From Gemmatimonadota bacterium (GTDB lineage: Bacteria; Gemmatimonadota; Gemmatimonadetes; Palauibacterales; KS3-K002), in assembly GCA_020344015.1 (NCBI GenBank), contig CP070812.1, forward strand, positions 4,393,673 through 4,437,033: 43,361 nucleotides of DNA, read 5' to 3'. Of the stretch, positions 17,608 to 25,389 are shown one piece after another. Below the pieces are notes generated by a model. That model made no database searches and was not told the origin of the DNA. It was given only the letters and a program-made list of their open reading frames with translations. A program made the translations under genes and the position numbers. Position 1 is the stretch's first letter. Each line of letters opens with the position of its first letter.

Positions 17608-17730
17608 GGTAGGGAAATAGGAGCAAGTGAGCATTTGAGCAGTCCAGCATTCGAAGTGTGAAATGACCCTCACTTCTTACCTCGATGGCCCACTTGCTCT
17701 ACTGCTCACTTGCTCTAACCTCCCTACTTC
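17606..17730. repeat. nested inverted-repeat element between pdhC and lpdA
   Basis: Outer arms 17606-17633 and 17703-17730 are complementary at 23 of 28 positions, including a perfect 13 bp (GAGCAAGTGAGCA, 17621-17633, against 17703-17715). Inside is a second perfect 6-bp hairpin (GAAGTG 17653-17658, CACTTC 17671-17676) and a direct repeat CACTTGCTCTA (17691-17701 and 17707-17717, 16-bp period). The segment is visibly lower in GC than its neighbours and lies in a 215-bp gap with no ORF. It could be a remnant of a small non-autonomous repeat or a structured RNA that tunes expression between E2 and E3. Confidence 0.7.
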
Positions 17731-17753
17731 ACACCCGAACGGTCCCTGTAATC

Positions 17754-17775
17754 CGTTGCGTCCGTCCACGCAACG
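17754..17775. promoter_or_regulatory. perfect palindrome upstream of lpdA
   Basis: CGTTGCGT (17754-17761) and ACGCAACG (17768-17775) form a perfect 8-bp inverted repeat with a 6-nt spacer, 47 bp before the lpdA start. It looks like a dimeric regulator site or a short hairpin. TAGTTT just after it could be a weak -10. Confidence 0.35.
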
Positions 17776-17822
17776 CCTAGTTTGAATTCCGTGACCCACA
17801 CAACTCCAACGAGGATCTACCC

Positions 17823-19253
17823 GTGGCTAAGAGGGAAGGCATAAAGGACTCGTACGACCTGGTGGTCATCGGCGCCGGCCCCGGCGGTTACGTCGCCGCC
17901 ATCCGCGCAGCCCAGCTGGGAATGGATGTCGCCTGCGTCGAGTCCGAGTCGCGCGAGGGCGGCCTGGGCGGCGTTTGTCTCAATTGGGGCTGCATTCCGA
18001 CGAAAGCCATGCTGGAAAGCGCTAATCTGGCGCGTCATATAAAGGACGGGGCGGCCGATCACGGCATCAGGGTAAAGGGTTACGAGCTCGACATCGGCGC
18101 AGCCGTGACCCGCAGCCGCCAGATCAGCGATCGCCTCACCAAGGGCGTCAAGTTCCTGTTCGACAAGAACGGCGTCATGCCGATCTTCGGCCGTGCCAAG
18201 CTCCCCGGTGGCAAGAAGTTGGAGGTCCAGCTGAAGGGCGGAGCCAGCTCTACTATCTCGGCATCCAACATAATCATCGCCACGGGCTCCAGGCCCAAGA
18301 CCTTCCCCGGCTTCGAGTTCGACGGCGAGCGCGTGGTCTCCAGCCGCGAGGCGCTGGAGATAAGGAAACCGCCGGGTCATATCGTGATCGTCGGCGCGGG
18401 ATCGATCGGCATGGAATTCGCCGACATCTTCAACGCTTTCGGCGCGAACGTCACGATCGTCGAGATCCTGCCGCAGCTACTCCCGCTCGAGGACGCCGAG
18501 ATAGCCGGTGTCGTCGAGCGCTCCTTCAAGAAACGAGGTATCAAGGTCAAGAAGAAGACCGGCATAAAGTCGCTGGAGAAGCTGGACACCAAGCTGTTGG
18601 TAACCGTCGAGGGCGCCAGCGGTGAGGAGGTCATCGAGTGCGACACGCTGCTCATGGCCGTCGGCAGGACGCCGAACGTTGAGGACCTCGGCCTGGAGGC
18701 GGCCGGAGTGAAGCTCGACGACGACGGCTGGATCGCCATCGATGAACTCGGCCGTACGTCTGCCGAGGGCATCTATGCCATCGGCGACGTCGCTGGAATG
18801 CCGATGCTCGCCCACAAAGCCTCCCACGAAGGGATCGTTGCGGTCGAACAGATCGCCGGACTCCCGACCCACCCGCTGGCCCGAGAGGACGTACCGTCCT
18901 GCACCTACTGCCACCCGGAGGTAGCCAGCATCGGCCGGACCGAGGGACAGGCCAAAGAGGATGGCCACCAGGTGAAGGTCGGAAAATTCCCGTTCAGCGC
19001 CAACGGTCGTGCGCTGGCTGCCGGCGCACCGGACGGCATGGTGAAGATCGTCGCCGACGCCCAGTACGGTGAGGTACTGGGTGTGCAAATGGTCGGGCAC
19101 AACGTCACCGAGCTGATTGCTGAGACCGGCTTGGGGCGCGCTCTCGAGACCACGGTGCACGAGATCGCCGCCACCGTACATGCGCACCCAACGCTATCCG
19201 AGACCGTCATGGAAGCAGCGCTCGCGGCGCTGGGACGACCTATCCACATCTAG
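17823..19253 (+). CDS. lpdA: dihydrolipoamide dehydrogenase (E3)
   Basis: 476 residues. This FAD enzyme reoxidises dihydrolipoamide with NAD+. Motifs: FAD-binding VVIGAGPGGYVAA (14-26), redox disulfide GGVCLNWGCIPTK (Cys52, Cys57), NAD-binding IVGAGSIGMEFA, the second FAD contact YAIGDVAG, and the C-terminal active-site base in HAHPTLSE (His455, Glu460). GTG start with GAGG upstream. It is separated from pdhC by 215 bp holding the inverted-repeat element and a palindrome, so it may have its own promoter and serve other complexes too, such as the fused E1 at 5820. Confidence 0.97.
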   Translation: MAKREGIKDSYDLVVIGAGPGGYVAAIRAAQLGMDVACVESESREGGLGGVCLNWGCIPTKAMLESANLARHIKDGAADHGIRVKGYELDIGAAVTRSRQISDRLTKGVKFLFDKNGVMPIFGRAKLPGGKKLEVQLKGGASSTISASNIIIATGSRPKTFPGFEFDGERVVSSREALEIRKPPGHIVIVGAGSIGMEFADIFNAFGANVTIVEILPQLLPLEDAEIAGVVERSFKKRGIKVKKKTGIKSLEKLDTKLLVTVEGASGEEVIECDTLLMAVGRTPNVEDLGLEAAGVKLDDDGWIAIDELGRTSAEGIYAIGDVAGMPMLAHKASHEGIVAVEQIAGLPTHPLAREDVPSCTYCHPEVASIGRTEGQAKEDGHQVKVGKFPFSANGRALAAGAPDGMVKIVADAQYGEVLGVQMVGHNVTELIAETGLGRALETTVHEIAATVHAHPTLSETVMEAALAALGRPIHI

Positions 19254-19307
19254 GCGCCCGGACTCGCACACACGTACGGCATCACTGGGCAAAGACACTA
19301 GGCCGCT

Positions 19308-19991
19308 TTGAGTTCACAGAGGATCTGCAGGCTGCTTCGGCTCGAGGGCCTCACCGACTACGGCGAGGCCCTCGAGCTACAGCGCCGATTGGCGGGTGCA
19401 CGGGTCGAGGGAGAGCTGGCCGACGACCTCCTCATCCTCCTCGAGCATCCCCGTGTGATCACCCTCGGCCGCGGCGCCCGGGGCTCCAACGTGATCGAAT
19501 CGGCCGAAGCCCTCGCCGCCAGCGGCGTCGAGCTCCACGAGGTGGAGCGCGGCGGCGACGTCACCTACCACGGGCCCGGCCAGCTGGTCGGCTACCCCAT
19601 CATCGACCTCAGGCACCACAACCAGGACCTTCACTGGTACCTGCGACAACTCGAAGAGGTCCTCCTACGGGCGTTAGCCTCCCTGGATATCTCCGGCATC
19701 CGGGTGCCCGGCTACACTGGAGTCTGGGTGGAGGACCGCAAGATCGCCTCGATCGGCGTACACGTGACACGCTGGGTCACCTTCCACGGCTTCGCGCTGA
19801 ACGTGTGCACGGATCTCGCCGACTTCGATCTCATCGTACCCTGCGGCATCGATGCCGTGCAGATGACTACCGTCGAGATTGAAAGCGGACGGGCCTCCAG
19901 CGTTGACGAGGTCGCGGATCATGTCGCGCGTTCTTTTGCTGAAACCTTCGGGTTGGTTATGCAGCCGGTCGCTTTGCAGAAACTCCCCTGA
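19308..19991 (+). CDS. lipB: octanoyl-ACP:protein octanoyltransferase
   Basis: 227 residues. It transfers octanoate from acyl carrier protein to lipoyl domains, the step before LipA. Signature VERGGDVTYHGPGQLVGYP is intact; the catalytic pair is Lys145 (RKIASIGVHV) and Cys179 (LIVPCGI). FHGFALNV is also conserved. The start is a TTG at 19308 with a poor SD; no ATG or GTG lies nearby and the family alignment begins close to it. It completes the lipoate/PDH block. Its stop is 1 bp from the stop of the convergent proline dehydrogenase gene. Confidence 0.95.
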   Translation: MSSQRICRLLRLEGLTDYGEALELQRRLAGARVEGELADDLLILLEHPRVITLGRGARGSNVIESAEALAASGVELHEVERGGDVTYHGPGQLVGYPIIDLRHHNQDLHWYLRQLEEVLLRALASLDISGIRVPGYTGVWVEDRKIASIGVHVTRWVTFHGFALNVCTDLADFDLIVPCGIDAVQMTTVEIESGRASSVDEVADHVARSFAETFGLVMQPVALQKLP

Positions 19992-19992
19992 C

Positions 19993-20907
19993 CTACTTAC
20001 CCCCCATGGCCCGGAGAGCGAAGAACAGGTTGGCGGGGCGCTCCGCCATCCGCCTCATAAAGTAGGGGTACCACTCGGTCCCGTAGGGAACGTACACCCG
20101 CATTCCGTACCGCTCCTCGACCAGCCGCGCCTGCATATCGCGGCGAATGCCGTACAACATCTGGAACTCGACGTGTGCCTTCCGGTCGGGCCGCGCCCGT
20201 ATAAGTCGCTTCCCCGCATCGATCATCAGGTCATCGTGCGTCGCGATGCCGACCGGCGCATCCGAGTCCATCAGGATCTCCAGAAGTTTGACGTAGCTGT
20301 CGTCGATCTCCTGCTTTTTCTGGAAGGCCAGTTGGGCAGGCTCCTTGTACGCGCCTTTGCAGAGGCGCACGGGAGCGCCGCGCCTGGAGAGCTCGCGTAC
20401 GTCGTCTTCGCTGCGCCTTAGGTACGACTGGATGACCGCGCCGATGTTCTTGAACTCGTCGGACAGTTCATAGAAGACGCTCAGAGTCGAGTCGACGTAG
20501 CACGAGGCTTCCATGTCCATGCGGACGAAGTTACCTTGTGCGCTCGCCGATTCCGCGAGTCGCCGCATGTTCTTCAGGCACAGGTCACGGTCGATCGCCA
20601 AGCCGATCTGCGTCGGCTTGATCGAGATCGTGGCCTCGACTCCGCTCTCCGCCGCCAGCCGATCGAGGATCCGGATGTAATCGTCGGTCGCCTTGTCCGC
20701 CTGGTCCTCGCTCTCCACGCACTCACCCAGGTGATCGAGCGTCACGTCCATGCCCCGCGCGTTGAGGCCGCGTACCGCACCGATCGCTTCGTCCAACGTT
20801 TCGCCGGCCACGAAACGCCGCGACCGTTTGCGCGCGAACTTAGAACCGAGAACGAAGTTCTGTAGTCGCTTCTGTTCGCTCAGGTAGAGCAGTACGCTAC
20901 GCAGCAT
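19993..20907 (-). CDS. proline dehydrogenase
   Basis: 304 residues, the monofunctional FAD-dependent PRODH type that oxidises proline to pyrroline-5-carboxylate. Seen: VTLDHLGE, ISIKPTQIGLAID, VRMDMEAS, the substrate/FAD-binding RLCKGAYKEP, VGIATHD, VEFQMLYGIR and the C-terminal YVPYGTEWYPYFMRR. The last carries the two arginines that bind the proline carboxylate. There is no pyrroline-5-carboxylate dehydrogenase domain and none nearby. It starts 28 bp after pyrE on the same strand and is probably co-transcribed with it. It converges on lipB with almost no spacer. Confidence 0.95.
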   Translation of the reverse strand: MLRSVLLYLSEQKRLQNFVLGSKFARKRSRRFVAGETLDEAIGAVRGLNARGMDVTLDHLGECVESEDQADKATDDYIRILDRLAAESGVEATISIKPTQIGLAIDRDLCLKNMRRLAESASAQGNFVRMDMEASCYVDSTLSVFYELSDEFKNIGAVIQSYLRRSEDDVRELSRRGAPVRLCKGAYKEPAQLAFQKKQEIDDSYVKLLEILMDSDAPVGIATHDDLMIDAGKRLIRARPDRKAHVEFQMLYGIRRDMQARLVEERYGMRVYVPYGTEWYPYFMRRMAERPANLFFALRAMGGK

Positions 20908-20935
20908 GCGATCGATCCGTCATTGCGGGAGCGGA

Positions 20936-21499
20936 TCAGCCGGTGTCCCCGGCTCGCTCCCGCAGTTCCGACACTTTGACCAGGCTCACGACACGGTAGC
21001 CGGCCTCCTCGATCGCCTCGCGGCCACCCTCCTCACGATCGACCAGGGCAAGGACTGCCAGGATCTTCGCATCCGCCGCCTTCACCGCATCGCAGGCCTT
21101 GAGCGCCGACCCGCCCGTCGTAATCGTGTCTTCGATGACCACGACGCTTTGACCGGCCTCCAGGTTACCCTCGATCTGCTTGCCGGCTCCGTGACCCTTC
21201 GCCTCCTTACGCACCGTGAACGCCTCGATCGGCCGCCCGTCGAGGTAGCTCCGGTGGGCTATGGCGTAGGCTATCGGATCGGCACCCATCGTCAGTCCGC
21301 CCACCGCCTCGGGCTCGAGCCCGGCCTCGGCAAGAGCCTGCAGACCCAACACGCCGATCAGCGCCTGGCCCTCCGCCGACAGCGTCGTCGTACGAGCGTC
21401 CACGTAGAAGCGGCTCTTCCTGCCACTGCGCAGCGTGAAATCGCCGATCCGGAAGGAACGCTCCACCAGCAGGTCGATCAGTCGCTCGTGCTCTTTCAT
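20936..21499 (-). CDS. pyrE: orotate phosphoribosyltransferase
   Basis: 187 residues. It makes orotidine-5'-phosphate from orotate and PRPP in pyrimidine synthesis. Visible: FTLRSGRKSRFYVDAR, the flexible catalytic loop VRKEAKGHGAGKQIEG, and the PRPP loop VVVIEDTITTGGSAL (119-133). The ATG is preceded by GAGGGAGAG. A terminator hairpin with a seven-T run ends 39 nt upstream of the start codon. That placement recalls the attenuator before pyrE in enteric bacteria and may make this gene respond to the UTP pool; this is inference. Proline dehydrogenase follows 28 bp downstream. Confidence 0.95.
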   Translation of the reverse strand: MKEHERLIDLLVERSFRIGDFTLRSGRKSRFYVDARTTTLSAEGQALIGVLGLQALAEAGLEPEAVGGLTMGADPIAYAIAHRSYLDGRPIEAFTVRKEAKGHGAGKQIEGNLEAGQSVVVIEDTITTGGSALKACDAVKAADAKILAVLALVDREEGGREAIEEAGYRVVSLVKVSELRERAGDTG

Positions 21500-21538
21500 C
21501 TCTCCCTCTGTCGTTGGTTGACCCGGCGGATAAGACGC

Positions 21539-21574
21539 AAAAAAAGAGCCGCCCGCCTATGGTGGTCGGACGGC
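21539..21574 (-). terminator. terminator (possible attenuator) between fur and pyrE
   Basis: On the minus strand the stem GCCGTCCG/CGGGCGGC (21567-21574 with 21548-21555, one mismatch) is followed by TCTTTTTTT. It follows the Fur-type gene and stands 39 nt before the pyrE ATG. Confidence 0.8.
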
Positions 21575-21584
21575 GACATCTGAA

Positions 21585-21612
21585 CTGTCACGGGGCAGGC
21601 TCGCCGTGACAG
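21585..21612. repeat. perfect 9-bp inverted repeat just after the Fur-family gene
   Basis: CTGTCACGG (21585-21593) and CCGTGACAG (21604-21612) with a 10-nt loop, directly after the fur stop codon and before the terminator at 21539-21574. There is no T-run of its own. It may stabilise the 3' end or serve as a regulator site for pyrE. Confidence 0.6.
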
Positions 21613-21621
21613 ATGGGCAGC

Positions 21622-22179
21622 TTACCCCGTTTCGGGACCGGCACCCACCGAGGCCGGCGACCCCACCGCCTGCCCCGAGCTCTCCGCCCCCGCACAGGCG
21701 TCACAGAACCCGTAGATTTTCAACATCCTGCTCTGCACCGCGAAACCCAGCTCCGACGCAACGTCCGCCTGGAGCCGGTCCATCGCCTCACGCCGAAACC
21801 GGGCAACCTTCCCACAACTCGTGCAGATCAGGTAGTCGTGCTGCGTCTCGCCCGCCTGGTGCTCGTAGCGCTTGAAACCCTCCCCGAAGTCGAGCTCCCG
21901 GGCCAGCCCCGCTTCCACCAGCAGGTTCAGCGTCCGGTAAATCGTCGCCTTCCCAACATGCTCGCCACGGCCCCGCAGCAGGTCCGCCAGGTCGTCCACC
22001 GATTGATGGTGCTCCGCCTCGAACAGCGCCATGGCGATCGCCTCACGCTGATGCGTCAGCGGCAGCCGATTCTGATGAAGGTAGCTGCGAAACAGATCCA
22101 TCATCAGCATCGCGCAGCCGGTGGGCGGCCCGGGGGTAACGACCTGTGAAGGAGAAGTGGAAGCGCTCTCGTCGGCCAT
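21622..22179 (-). CDS. Fur-family metal/peroxide-responsive transcription regulator
   Basis: 185 residues. The N-terminal winged helix (about 35-100) has LTHQREAIAMALFEA, HQSVDDLADLLR and the recognition helix GKATIYRTLNLLVEAGL. The C-terminal dimerisation half has ETQHDYLICTSCGKV, with structural zinc cysteines Cys119 and Cys122 and the second pair Cys159/Cys162 (FCDAC). Fur, Zur, PerR and Nur share this layout and cannot be separated here; no metal-transport target is adjacent. The first about 23 and last about 20 residues are low-complexity extensions. Start at 22179 has no clear SD; an in-frame ATG at residue 24 is an alternative. A promoter and possible autoregulatory site lie at 22214-22243. 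Confidence 0.92.
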   Translation of the reverse strand: MADESASTSPSQVVTPGPPTGCAMLMMDLFRSYLHQNRLPLTHQREAIAMALFEAEHHQSVDDLADLLRGRGEHVGKATIYRTLNLLVEAGLARELDFGEGFKRYEHQAGETQHDYLICTSCGKVARFRREAMDRLQADVASELGFAVQSRMLKIYGFCDACAGAESSGQAVGSPASVGAGPETG

Positions 22180-22213
22180 ACGTACGTCAGCTCACAATGC
22201 TGTCGGCGGGTGG

Positions 22214-22243
22214 CTAAAACGTTGATTGAGTCTCGTTTTCAAC
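22214..22243 (-). promoter_or_regulatory. candidate fur promoter with overlapping TTGA/TCAA palindrome
   Basis: Minus strand: -35-like TTGAAA (22242-22237), exactly 17 nt, then TTTTAG (22219-22214, weak -10). The same stretch is AT-rich and bounded by GTTGA (22221-22225) and TCAAC (22239-22243), a 23-bp imperfect palindrome. A Fur-type operator here would allow autoregulation. Confidence 0.35.
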
Positions 22244-22294
22244 GGTGATAATACCCTCCGACCGCCCCTCGCGCAATCGCCGATTCGCCCGCCA

Positions 22295-23044
22295 CTAGGC
22301 CCGGACCAGCCGCTTCGCCGTCGCGCCGCTTAGTGCTAGCGCCAGGCCGCTGCAGGTCAGTATGTAGACGAGGAGCGGTAGGAGGTCCGCGGCGGCAGCG
22401 AGGAAGTTGCCGTCCTCGAAGGTCGTGTTAGCCTGCAAGGCTGAAGGGGCGGGAGGTAGGAGGACCTTCAAGACGCGATAGAAGGGGCCGAGCCGTACGG
22501 CGTCCCAGAAGCCCGGCAGCGCGAAGCCGGCGAAGAGTGTGCCGTATGCGAAGAGTCCGCTGTTGCGCGCGCCGAGCCCCGCGCCCAGGAAGCTGAGCGC
22601 GGCGAGGGTCGTCGGGATCCAACCCAGCGTCACGACCGCGCGCCCCACATCTATAAAGGACGCGGGACCGATCGACGCCGGTAGCGACGCGAGTCCGATG
22701 GCGATCGTAGCCACGACGCACCAGCCGAAGACCGCGAGTATCCGCGCGAAGTAATAATCGAGGACACCCACCGGCTTCTGCAGCCAGAGCGCAGCGTAAC
22801 CGAAGCGGATATCTTCGTTCAGCCAGGGGCGGCAGAGCGGTGCGGAGACGATCAACGACACCAGGATAAACCTACTTCCGAATCCCGAGCCTAACCCACC
22901 CGTCATAACCACGGCTGCGACGAGCTCGAAGGTGAAGTAGCCAGCCAGCACCCCGACGAAGTAGACGGATCGGCTTCGAACGATGTCGTCCGCCACGAAC
23001 CGGAACAGGGCCGGGACCAGCCGCAATGCATCCGACAGGTTCAT
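22295..23044 (-). CDS. ABC transporter permease (ABC-2-like), probable exporter
   Basis: 249 residues with about six hydrophobic segments (for example YFVGVLAGYFTFELVAAVV, ILAVFGWCVVATIAIGLA, VVTLGWIPTTLAALSFLGAG, LLVYILTCSGLALALSG). Polar loops with RPWLNEDIRFGYAALWLQKP contact the ATPase side in this kind of permease. I do not recognise a named family beyond ABC-2-type integral membrane proteins. It overlaps the ATPase gene by 4 bp (ATGA, 23041-23044), so the two make one transporter. It is the last gene of the operon that begins with a thioredoxin and two cysteine-rich mini-proteins, which suggests export of, or immunity to, those products. Confidence 0.75.
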   Translation of the reverse strand: MNLSDALRLVPALFRFVADDIVRSRSVYFVGVLAGYFTFELVAAVVMTGGLGSGFGSRFILVSLIVSAPLCRPWLNEDIRFGYAALWLQKPVGVLDYYFARILAVFGWCVVATIAIGLASLPASIGPASFIDVGRAVVTLGWIPTTLAALSFLGAGLGARNSGLFAYGTLFAGFALPGFWDAVRLGPFYRVLKVLLPPAPSALQANTTFEDGNFLAAAADLLPLLVYILTCSGLALALSGATAKRLVRA

Positions 23045-23994
23045 CGTCGCGCCCTGCCGTCCAAGAAGCTTTTCTGCACGAGCGAGTGAAACAGGTACTC
23101 GAGGTCGAAGGGTCGCCGCTCGATGGACTCGACCGTGGCGCCCGCCGTCTCTACCTGCCCCGCAAACGCACGAGCGGATCTCGCGTCGGCGAACGCCGTT
23201 TCATCGGCGGCGAGCCGGACGCCGCCCAACTCGAGGCAAAGCGCGTTGACCTGCACCGGTCTCTCACCTCGCTCAGTGCCCAGCAGTACAACCCAGGTCT
23301 CCGGCCGCTCGACCAGCTCCTCCCGCGAGCTTCGCCCCAGCAGCCGCCCGTATCCGAGAAGCAGCACCTCATCACAGACGCGCTGGAGTTCCGACAGATT
23401 GTGCGACGAGATGACGACGGTCCGCCGGTTACGCTTCAGCTGGCGTATCACGCTCCTCAACACGCCGACGGAGGCGGGATCCAGACCGTTCGCCGGCTCG
23501 TCGAACAGCAGGAGCTCCGGATCGCCCAGCAACGCAGCCAGCAGCCCCACCCGTTGCCGGTAGCCGTGGGACAGCGAGCCCACAACCGCGTCGGTCGACT
23601 CAGCGAGGGCGAGCGTGTTCGTGTACCTCTCGATGGCCTCACTTACCTCACGCCCGCCTAAGCCGGCGAGCCGGGCTATCAGCACGGCAAACTCACGGAC
23701 CCGGACATTCCCCGGCAACCTCACCTGCTCGGGGAGGTAGCCGATGCCCCGGCTCCGTCTGTAGACCGCCGGATCCAACCCGGACACGACCACCCGACCT
23801 CTTAGCGGCCGCAAGAAGCCGAGGATTAGCCGGTAGAGCGTGGTCTTCCCCGAGCCGTTAGGCCCCACGAGTCCGACGACGCGACCGCGTTCGATCTCGA
23901 AGCTGAGCCGCTCGAGCGCCAGCTCTCCCCTCGAACTGTACCCGAAGTACAGGTCCTCCACCTCGATCAGCGGACCATCGTCGGCCGCTCTCAT
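23041..23994 (-). CDS. ABC transporter ATP-binding protein
   Basis: 317 residues. Walker A GPNGSGKTT (44-52), Q-loop YLPEQ, signature LSHGYRQR (141-148), Walker B LLLFDEP (161-167), D-loop GLDPAS and the switch histidine in ISSHNLSELQ (His198). These are typical of exporters of the CcmA/NatA type. After the nucleotide-binding domain (about 10-225) there is a roughly 90-residue C-terminal extension, common in this group. It is coupled to both neighbours by 4-bp ATGA overlaps, with the propeller lipoprotein upstream (23991-23994) and the permease downstream (23041-23044). Confidence 0.93.
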   Translation of the reverse strand: MRAADDGPLIEVEDLYFGYSSRGELALERLSFEIERGRVVGLVGPNGSGKTTLYRLILGFLRPLRGRVVVSGLDPAVYRRSRGIGYLPEQVRLPGNVRVREFAVLIARLAGLGGREVSEAIERYTNTLALAESTDAVVGSLSHGYRQRVGLLAALLGDPELLLFDEPANGLDPASVGVLRSVIRQLKRNRRTVVISSHNLSELQRVCDEVLLLGYGRLLGRSSREELVERPETWVVLLGTERGERPVQVNALCLELGGVRLAADETAFADARSARAFAGQVETAGATVESIERRPFDLEYLFHSLVQKSFLDGRARR

Positions 23995-25139
23995 CTGCCC
24001 GGCCGCCCCGCGACGGCTACGCCTGGGAGGTCGAACGTCGAGCGGGCGAGCAGATAGATGTCAGTGGAAGAGACCGCCAGCTCGCTCACCCGCAGGTCGA
24101 CAACCACGCTGCCCGAGTACACTCCATCCGCATCGAACCAATCGATGATTGCCGCTCCGCTGTCACCCCGCTGGGTCAGCGCCCAGGTGCTCGCATCCGG
24201 CGCCGCCGCCAAGCGCGCTACGTGCGAGCGGTACTTGGGGACCGGGGTGTCTAGGGGCGCCGCACGGCCCATGGCGGCAAACGCGTGCCGTACCCTTTCG
24301 CGTATTGCCTCGATCTCCTCCTCGCTCCGCGAGAGCGACGCGACCTCGGGCCGGCCGATCTGCTGGATCACATCACCGTCGGCGCCGACCCGCAAGATCG
24401 TGTACTCGGGACCAGGAGGTGCCAGCAGCAGGTCGCCCGCTGGCGTCGCCGCCACTGCATAGCTGTGATTCTTGTATGGTCGGCCCGGCTCCTCCGTGCC
24501 CGGCACCCCCAGATCGCGAAACCGCGGCCGCTCCAACGCAGTGTCCACCGCCACGACGCGGAATTCGGCTACGTCAGCGGGCGGGAAGACATCGGACTTC
24601 ACGTAGAAGCTGTCCGCCCGCGCAGCGACGATGTCGGTCGCCAATCCGAACCCGACCCGCACCGTCCCTGCGAGCCCACCATCAGCACGCCAGAAGGTGA
24701 CGCGACCGCTCATCGACAGGACGGCAGCCAACCCACCGCCCGTCTCCACCGCGACGCCTATGGGGCGCCTATACTCGCCCGGCCCGTCGCCCGCCCGACC
24801 GAGGGCGCCCAGGTAGGCCCCGTTCTCCAGATCATAGACGCGCAGTTCCGGCGGCTGCGTCTCCAGGAGATAGAGTCGACCGTTATACTCGTCGACAGCC
24901 AGGGCGAGCGGCGCAGCCAGTGGCGGGTCGCCGGAAACCTCCGGGGCAACGAGCCAGCGAGCCTCCAGATGCCGCGGCGCTACGGCATCTGCATTCTCGC
25001 CACGGCCGACCTCGGACCGTCTCGCCCGTCCGCCGCGCTCCGAGGTCCCGTCCCTGCAGGCAACCGGGGAAAGCGTTGCGGCCATAAGAACGACCGCAAC
25101 GCCAGCCCTAGTCAGCCGATGGCCGCTGGCCACCTTCAT
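23991..25139 (-). CDS. lipoprotein with a six-bladed beta-propeller
   Basis: 382 residues. The signal peptide ends with a lipobox (LSPVAC, Cys28). After an Arg/Gly-rich linker come NHL-like blades: LALAVDEYNGRLYLLETQPPEL, VYDLENGAYLGALGRAGDGPGEYRRP, VTFWRADGGL, YTILRVGADGDVIQQIG and IIDWFDADGVYSGSVVVDL. The layout matches 6-bladed propeller proteins of Bacteroidota and Gemmatimonadota (BF4221-like), which are found next to small secreted peptides of unknown role. No catalytic residues are known for this group. The start overlaps the end of the second cysteine-rich mini-protein gene by 32 bp (SD GGAG), and the end overlaps the ABC ATPase. It may bind the mini-proteins at the membrane. Confidence 0.85.
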   Translation of the reverse strand: MKVASGHRLTRAGVAVVLMAATLSPVACRDGTSERGGRARRSEVGRGENADAVAPRHLEARWLVAPEVSGDPPLAAPLALAVDEYNGRLYLLETQPPELRVYDLENGAYLGALGRAGDGPGEYRRPIGVAVETGGGLAAVLSMSGRVTFWRADGGLAGTVRVGFGLATDIVAARADSFYVKSDVFPPADVAEFRVVAVDTALERPRFRDLGVPGTEEPGRPYKNHSYAVAATPAGDLLLAPPGPEYTILRVGADGDVIQQIGRPEVASLSRSEEEIEAIRERVRHAFAAMGRAAPLDTPVPKYRSHVARLAAAPDASTWALTQRGDSGAAIIDWFDADGVYSGSVVVDLRVSELAVSSTDIYLLARSTFDLPGVAVAGRPGR

Positions 25140-25374
25140 ACTCGCGCTCCGGCCCGGGCTCCATCAAGACCGCCACGCATCCATCAACGCAACCCTCGTA
25201 CAGCGACTCGCACTTGTCTTTGCCTATGAAGATGCCCAGAAAGACAAAGCAGCCGGCGCCCACGAAAGCGCAGTAGCCTTCGCACACAGCGCGGCCCGGC
25301 GATGCCTGCGCCGGCGGCGGCCCACCGGCGAGGCCGAGCAGCAGCAACGAGGAAATCAGCAAGGCGCGTCGCAT
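25108..25374 (-). CDS. secreted cysteine-rich mini-protein B
   Basis: 88 residues. Signal peptide (MRRALLISSLLLLGL, probable cut after PAQA), leaving about 64 residues. Six cysteines have the spacing C-x3-C-x6-C-x12-C-x6-C-x3-C. The last part reads EGCVDGC, followed by an acidic, proline- and glycine-rich tail (EPGPEREYEGG). The segment between the cysteine clusters is hydrophobic (FVFLGIFIG). CxxxC at both ends would suit a helical hairpin tied by two disulfides. Strong SD (GGAGGAGG) ahead of the ATG at 25374. It lies 15 bp after mini-protein A and overlaps the propeller gene. I recognise no family. Confidence 0.75.
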   Translation of the reverse strand: MRRALLISSLLLLGLAGGPPPAQASPGRAVCEGYCAFVGAGCFVFLGIFIGKDKCESLYEGCVDGCVAVLMEPGPEREYEGGQRPSAD

Positions 25375-25389
25375 CGGTCCACCTCCTCC

